Assembly (NCBI GenBank): GCA_017421885.1
Contig: JAFOHJ010000178.1
Span: forward strand, 1 to 13,541
From: Clostridia bacterium
Lineage (GTDB): Bacteria; Bacillota_A; Clostridia; Oscillospirales; Butyricicoccaceae
Length of the DNA: 13,541 nt
Direction of reading: 5' to 3'
A program made the position numbers and the translations under genes. This document shows, piece by piece, positions 11,255 through 13,541 of the stretch; the stretch's first letter is position 1, and every line of letters begins with the position of its first letter. The notes under the pieces are model-generated. The model saw nothing but the letters and a program-made list of their open reading frames with translations. It had not been told where the DNA came from and made no database searches.

Positions 11255-11851
11255 ATGGATAAAAGACTTAAAACCCTTCTTTGCGGCCTCGCTCCTCTGG
11301 CCTTTGGAGCCGCTGCCGTTCTGCTTGCTGCCCTTGCGTCAAAGCCCGAATCAACGCTGTGGCGCGAATGCCTGCGCGACCTTTCCGGCCTTGCAGTTAT
11401 CCTGCCGCCGTGGTTTGCGGCCTGGTGCGGACTTCAAAGCCGCCGGGATACAGGGCCTTTCTCCTTTGCTCTCGCCCTCTTTCTGCTGCCGGCCGTTTTG
11501 TTCATGTTCATCCCCGGCAGGGTATCGAGCCTGTTTTTCTATGCCATCGACGGCAACTTCCTCGGCCTGCCCCTTGCCGAATGGCAGCTCAGGCTGATGG
11601 ACACCATCGAGCTGGGCTTTGCCTTCTGGGTAGGGCACAGATGCTATGCCATGGAGGCGATAAACAGCTATTATTTTCTCGGCATAGGCAGGCTGAGCCT
11701 CGGCATGGTGCAGAACTTTACGCAATATCTGAGCGGCGGCAACATGGACATAATGGCGCCTCTCCTCGGCTTTGCCGCATTGCCTCTGGCAATAATGCAG
11801 ATCAAAACCGGCTTTGAGATCCTCAGAGGTTTATTCCGCAGACAGGGGTAA
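11255..11851 (+). CDS. Multi-pass membrane protein of unknown function
   Basis: A 198-residue hydrophobic protein with likely membrane segments at about 7-28, 44-62, 69-88, 113-130 and 163-183, and a basic C-terminus (LRGLFRRQG). I recognise no family. AAAGGAGAG six bases before the ATG gives a good start. It lies 20 bases after the anti-sigma gene and before a strong terminator, so it is the third gene of the sigma module. It could be a sensor partner, a regulated target or an assistant of the anti-sigma factor; none of these is shown by the sequence. Confidence 0.78.
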   Translation: MDKRLKTLLCGLAPLAFGAAAVLLAALASKPESTLWRECLRDLSGLAVILPPWFAAWCGLQSRRDTGPFSFALALFLLPAVLFMFIPGRVSSLFFYAIDGNFLGLPLAEWQLRLMDTIELGFAFWVGHRCYAMEAINSYYFLGIGRLSLGMVQNFTQYLSGGNMDIMAPLLGFAALPLAIMQIKTGFEILRGLFRRQG

Positions 11852-11870
11852 GGGAAAAATATTGATACAT

Positions 11871-11896
11871 AAAAAGCCGCCTTCGGGCGGCTTTTT
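11871..11896 (+). terminator. Terminator of the first sigma module
   Basis: A perfect 11-bp stem AAAAAGCCGCC/GGCGGCTTTTT with a stable TTCG loop, 19 bases after the stop of the membrane protein gene. Confidence 0.93.
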
Positions 11897-11937
11897 CTTT
11901 GCGGGCGAGCAATGCTCGCCCCTACAGCTGTCTGACG
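11892..11937. repeat. Dispersed hairpin repeat, copy 2 of an identical pair
   Basis: 46 bases identical to 9620-9665, starting in the T-tract of the preceding terminator in the same way. Confidence 0.92.
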
Positions 11938-11952
11938 CGTGTTTGGCAAAAT

Positions 11953-12088
11953 GGCTTCCCCCTCCGTGGGGAAGCTGTCGGCCTTGTGCCGACTGATGAG
12001 GGGTCGCGAAGCGCTTTACTGGTAACTGGACGCAGTTCACCTCATCCACCGCCGTGCGGCGGTCCCCCTTCCCCATCGAGGGGAAGGC
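11953..12088. repeat. MITE-like nested hairpin element
   Basis: About 136 bases with imperfect inverted ends: GGCTTCCCCCTCCGTGGGGA on the left and, read inverted, GCCTTCCCCTCGATGGGGAA on the right. Internal hairpins are GTCGGC-CTTGT-GCCGAC (11976-11992) and ACCGCC-GTGC-GGCGGT (12049-12063 region). The right end (12057-12087) recurs exactly, inverted, at 931-961. Non-coding, no transposase. Confidence 0.78.
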
Positions 12089-12092
12089 AGAG

Positions 12093-12126
12093 CCAAACAC
12101 CCGTCAGGCTTCGCCTGCCACCCTCT
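12093..12126. repeat. 34-base repeat upstream of the second sigma module
   Basis: Identical to 9834-9867. It is followed by an inserted AAGTGCCCTTCAGGGTATT hairpin piece that is absent from the first copy, then by the shared AAGAGGGCTT and GAGAGGGCCATA blocks. Confidence 0.88.
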
Positions 12127-12204
12127 AAGTGCCCTTCAGGGTATTCCCAAAGAGGGCTTAGATGCACAGCATACGGAGAGGGCCATATAATTTTTCCAAA
12201 ACTA

Positions 12205-12235
12205 CTGTCCGAAATCGCGCCTCAATTTCGTATAA
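12205..12235 (+). promoter_or_regulatory. Predicted ECF-type promoter of the second sigma gene
   Basis: CTGTCC (12205-12210), 18 bases, then CGTATAA (12229-12235): the same boxes and spacing as at 9931-9961. Confidence 0.7.
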
Positions 12236-12269
12236 GAGGGTGAAAGACAAAAAGAAAGGAGGGCAGAGG

Positions 12270-12800
12270 ATGCTGATCTTTCTCTCAGCCATAGAGGGCG
12301 ACGACAGCCGCAGCCGCTTCACCGCCATCTATAACCAATATAAAAACCTGATGTTTCACGCCGCAAACGATATCCTGCACAACGAGCAGGATGCCGAAGA
12401 CATCACCCATGATGCCTTCCTTGTCGTTCTCGACAACATCGACCGGCTGTGGGAGCTTAAGGGCCCGAGGATAAAGGCCTTCCTCCTCTCGATAGTCGAG
12501 CACAAGGCCATCGACCTCTGGCGAAAACGCAGGCGGCTGCCCGAGACCCTCCCCTTTGAAGAACAGGTGTATCTGCCGTCACCGCAGGACGAGCCCTTCG
12601 GCCTCAGTGATGCCATCGCCGGGCTGCCCGCCGACTATCGCGCCCTGCTGATGCTAAAGTTCCATCTTGGCCTTACCACCCGCGAGATCGCCCATATGCT
12701 GGGCAAAAAGGAGGGCACCGTCACCCGAAGCCTGACGAGAGCCAAGGATCGCCTTGCACTCGAGCTTGAAAAGATACGGAAGGAGGAAGATAACAAATGA
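12270..12800 (+). CDS. ECF-type RNA polymerase sigma factor, copy 2
   Basis: A 176-residue paralogue of the sigma factor at 9997-10527, alignable end to end without gaps. Region 2: RFTAIYNQYKNLMFHAA, DAEDITHDAFLVVLDNIDRL and AFLLSIVEHKAIDLWRKRRR. Region 4: IAGLPADYRALLMLKFHLG and the helix-turn-helix LTTREIAHMLGKKEGTVTRS. The frame stays open upstream to 12162, but the ATG at 12270 is chosen because AAAGGAGGG stands just before it, the predicted promoter lies at 12205-12235, and the start then matches copy 1. The stop overlaps the next start by ATGA. The near-identical recognition helices (EIA-MLGKKE) suggest overlapping promoter preference between the copies. Confidence 0.93.
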   Translation: MLIFLSAIEGDDSRSRFTAIYNQYKNLMFHAANDILHNEQDAEDITHDAFLVVLDNIDRLWELKGPRIKAFLLSIVEHKAIDLWRKRRRLPETLPFEEQVYLPSPQDEPFGLSDAIAGLPADYRALLMLKFHLGLTTREIAHMLGKKEGTVTRSLTRAKDRLALELEKIRKEEDNK

Positions 12801-13541
12801 AGCTGACCGACCATCAGATATTTGATGCCATGGACCAAGCCGCCGAAAAGTGGCTGGACCGCTATCCCGAACCGGCACCCGAACACAGCTTTTCGATTAA
12901 GTTTGAAAGGAGGATCAACAATATGCTTAACAAGAACCGCTGCTTCCCCTATAAGACCCTTATCGCCGCTGCGATGGCCGCCCTGCTGGGCTGCGGCATT
13001 ATTGCCTCGGCCGACGGGGATATATGGCCCCCGGCAGGCTTCCATTCTGCCATACCGCCTAAAGACGGCGCCGACTACACCATATCGCAGGCAGGCGACA
13101 TCGAGCCTGTGACATCCGAACATCTTGCCCTCCACAATCTGCCCTACTCGCCCGAACTGAATGAGGATGTGGGCTATGTCGATATCTACATAGGCTCCGA
13201 GAACGAGGTGGACGGCTATTACGGCTGCGAGAAGCACGGCGACGAAAGCCACTTCGTCAAGGTCACCGAGAAGCTGACCGTCAAACGCGGCATCTGCGAG
13301 GTGTGCGGCCACAAGAAGCTTTCCTATGGAGTGGAGACCATCGAGACCTGCCTGACCGAGCCCGACCTTTCGGAGTTTGAGTTCTGCGAGAGCCACATCC
13401 GCTGTGAGAGCTTTGAAAAAAACCGCGATGACTTCGAAGGCTGGGAGGTCGTCACCCCCACCGAGTATACCGAGTGGGAAGAAGACCGTTCTTACGGCAG
13501 CGAGGGCCGCACCTCGCCCTGCACAGCCCATAACCACTATG
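12797..13541 (+). CDS. Putative membrane-anchored anti-sigma partner of copy 2 (3' end outside window)
   Basis: 248 codons are visible and the frame is open at the window edge. The N-terminus MKLTDHQIFDAMDQAAEKWL ... PAPEHSFSIKFERRI shares the WL/Pro/H-x-FS pattern of the partner in the first module. One membrane helix lies at about 54-72 (LIAAAMAALLGCGIIASA). The outer part is unlike that of the first partner. It has the Cys/His set YGCEKHG, GICEVCGHKK, ETC and FCESHIRCES, suggestive of metal binding or disulfides, and later an acidic Tyr/Trp/Glu-rich stretch. The role as anti-sigma factor is inferred from the ATGA overlap with the sigma gene and the shared N-terminus. Function of the outer domain is unknown. 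Confidence 0.7.
   Translation, partial: MKLTDHQIFDAMDQAAEKWLDRYPEPAPEHSFSIKFERRINNMLNKNRCFPYKTLIAAAMAALLGCGIIASADGDIWPPAGFHSAIPPKDGADYTISQAGDIEPVTSEHLALHNLPYSPELNEDVGYVDIYIGSENEVDGYYGCEKHGDESHFVKVTEKLTVKRGICEVCGHKKLSYGVETIETCLTEPDLSEFEFCESHIRCESFEKNRDDFEGWEVVTPTEYTEWEEDRSYGSEGRTSPCTAHNHY

Noticed and set aside
12162..12269. An N-terminal extension of the second sigma factor
   Set aside because: It would start upstream of the predicted promoter, has no ribosome site, and is absent from copy 1, whereas the ATG at 12270 has AAAGGAGGG and gives equal lengths.
12635..13537. A 300-codon minus-strand frame over the second sigma module
   Set aside because: It overlaps the sigma gene and its ATGA-coupled partner, both of which are better supported, and has no ribosome site or family match.

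Overview
The window looks like a chromosome segment of a low-to-mid-GC Firmicute, most likely a gut-type Clostridia (Oscillospiraceae/Ruminococcaceae-like). The reasons are the strong AGGAGG ribosome sites, TTGACA/TATAAT-like promoters with 17-base spacers, an SLH-domain surface protein, an S23-type four-helix-bundle gene, and intergenic spaces full of nested GC-rich hairpin repeats. Species-level placement is not possible from the sequence alone.

Layout. 1-838 (+): the end of an ABC-F ATPase gene, overlapped by ATGA with an ArsC/Spx-like thioredoxin-fold gene and closed by a terminator. 839-1206: repeats only. 1207-3074 (-): an SLH/Ig-like secreted protein followed by a CDF-like membrane protein. 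3193-3546 (-): a four-helix-bundle (S23) gene with its own promoter and terminator. Immediately upstream of that promoter lies a 170-base array of short hairpins in which four units face four inverted units. 3806-3994 (-): tRNA-Tyr and tRNA-Thr behind a near-consensus promoter. 4087-6500 (-): a chorismate synthase gene with unusual active-site residues, a ComEC-like metallo-beta-lactamase with an Ada-like zinc tail, and a DUF3006 gene, apparently one operon.

6712-7030 holds the most interesting locus: a 28-codon hydrophobic peptide gene and a convergent antisense RNA with its own promoter. They share one bidirectional terminator, and a direct repeat is present both at the toxin start codon and at the 5' end of the antisense RNA. 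This is the architecture of the Fst/par type I toxin-antitoxin system. The peptide is not a clear Fst homologue, so it may be an undescribed chromosomal family.

7109-9611 (+): an operon of nitroreductase, amidohydrolase and gamma-carbonic-anhydrase genes. 9931-13541 (+): two paralogous ECF sigma/anti-sigma modules in tandem. Both sigma genes code for 176 residues, both overlap their membrane-anchored partner gene by ATGA, and both carry the same promoter (CTGTCC, 18 bases, CGTATAA), which suggests autoregulation. The first module also has a multi-pass membrane protein. The intergenic spaces before both modules contain the same repeat blocks, so the module was probably duplicated together with its upstream DNA. 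The last gene runs off the window.
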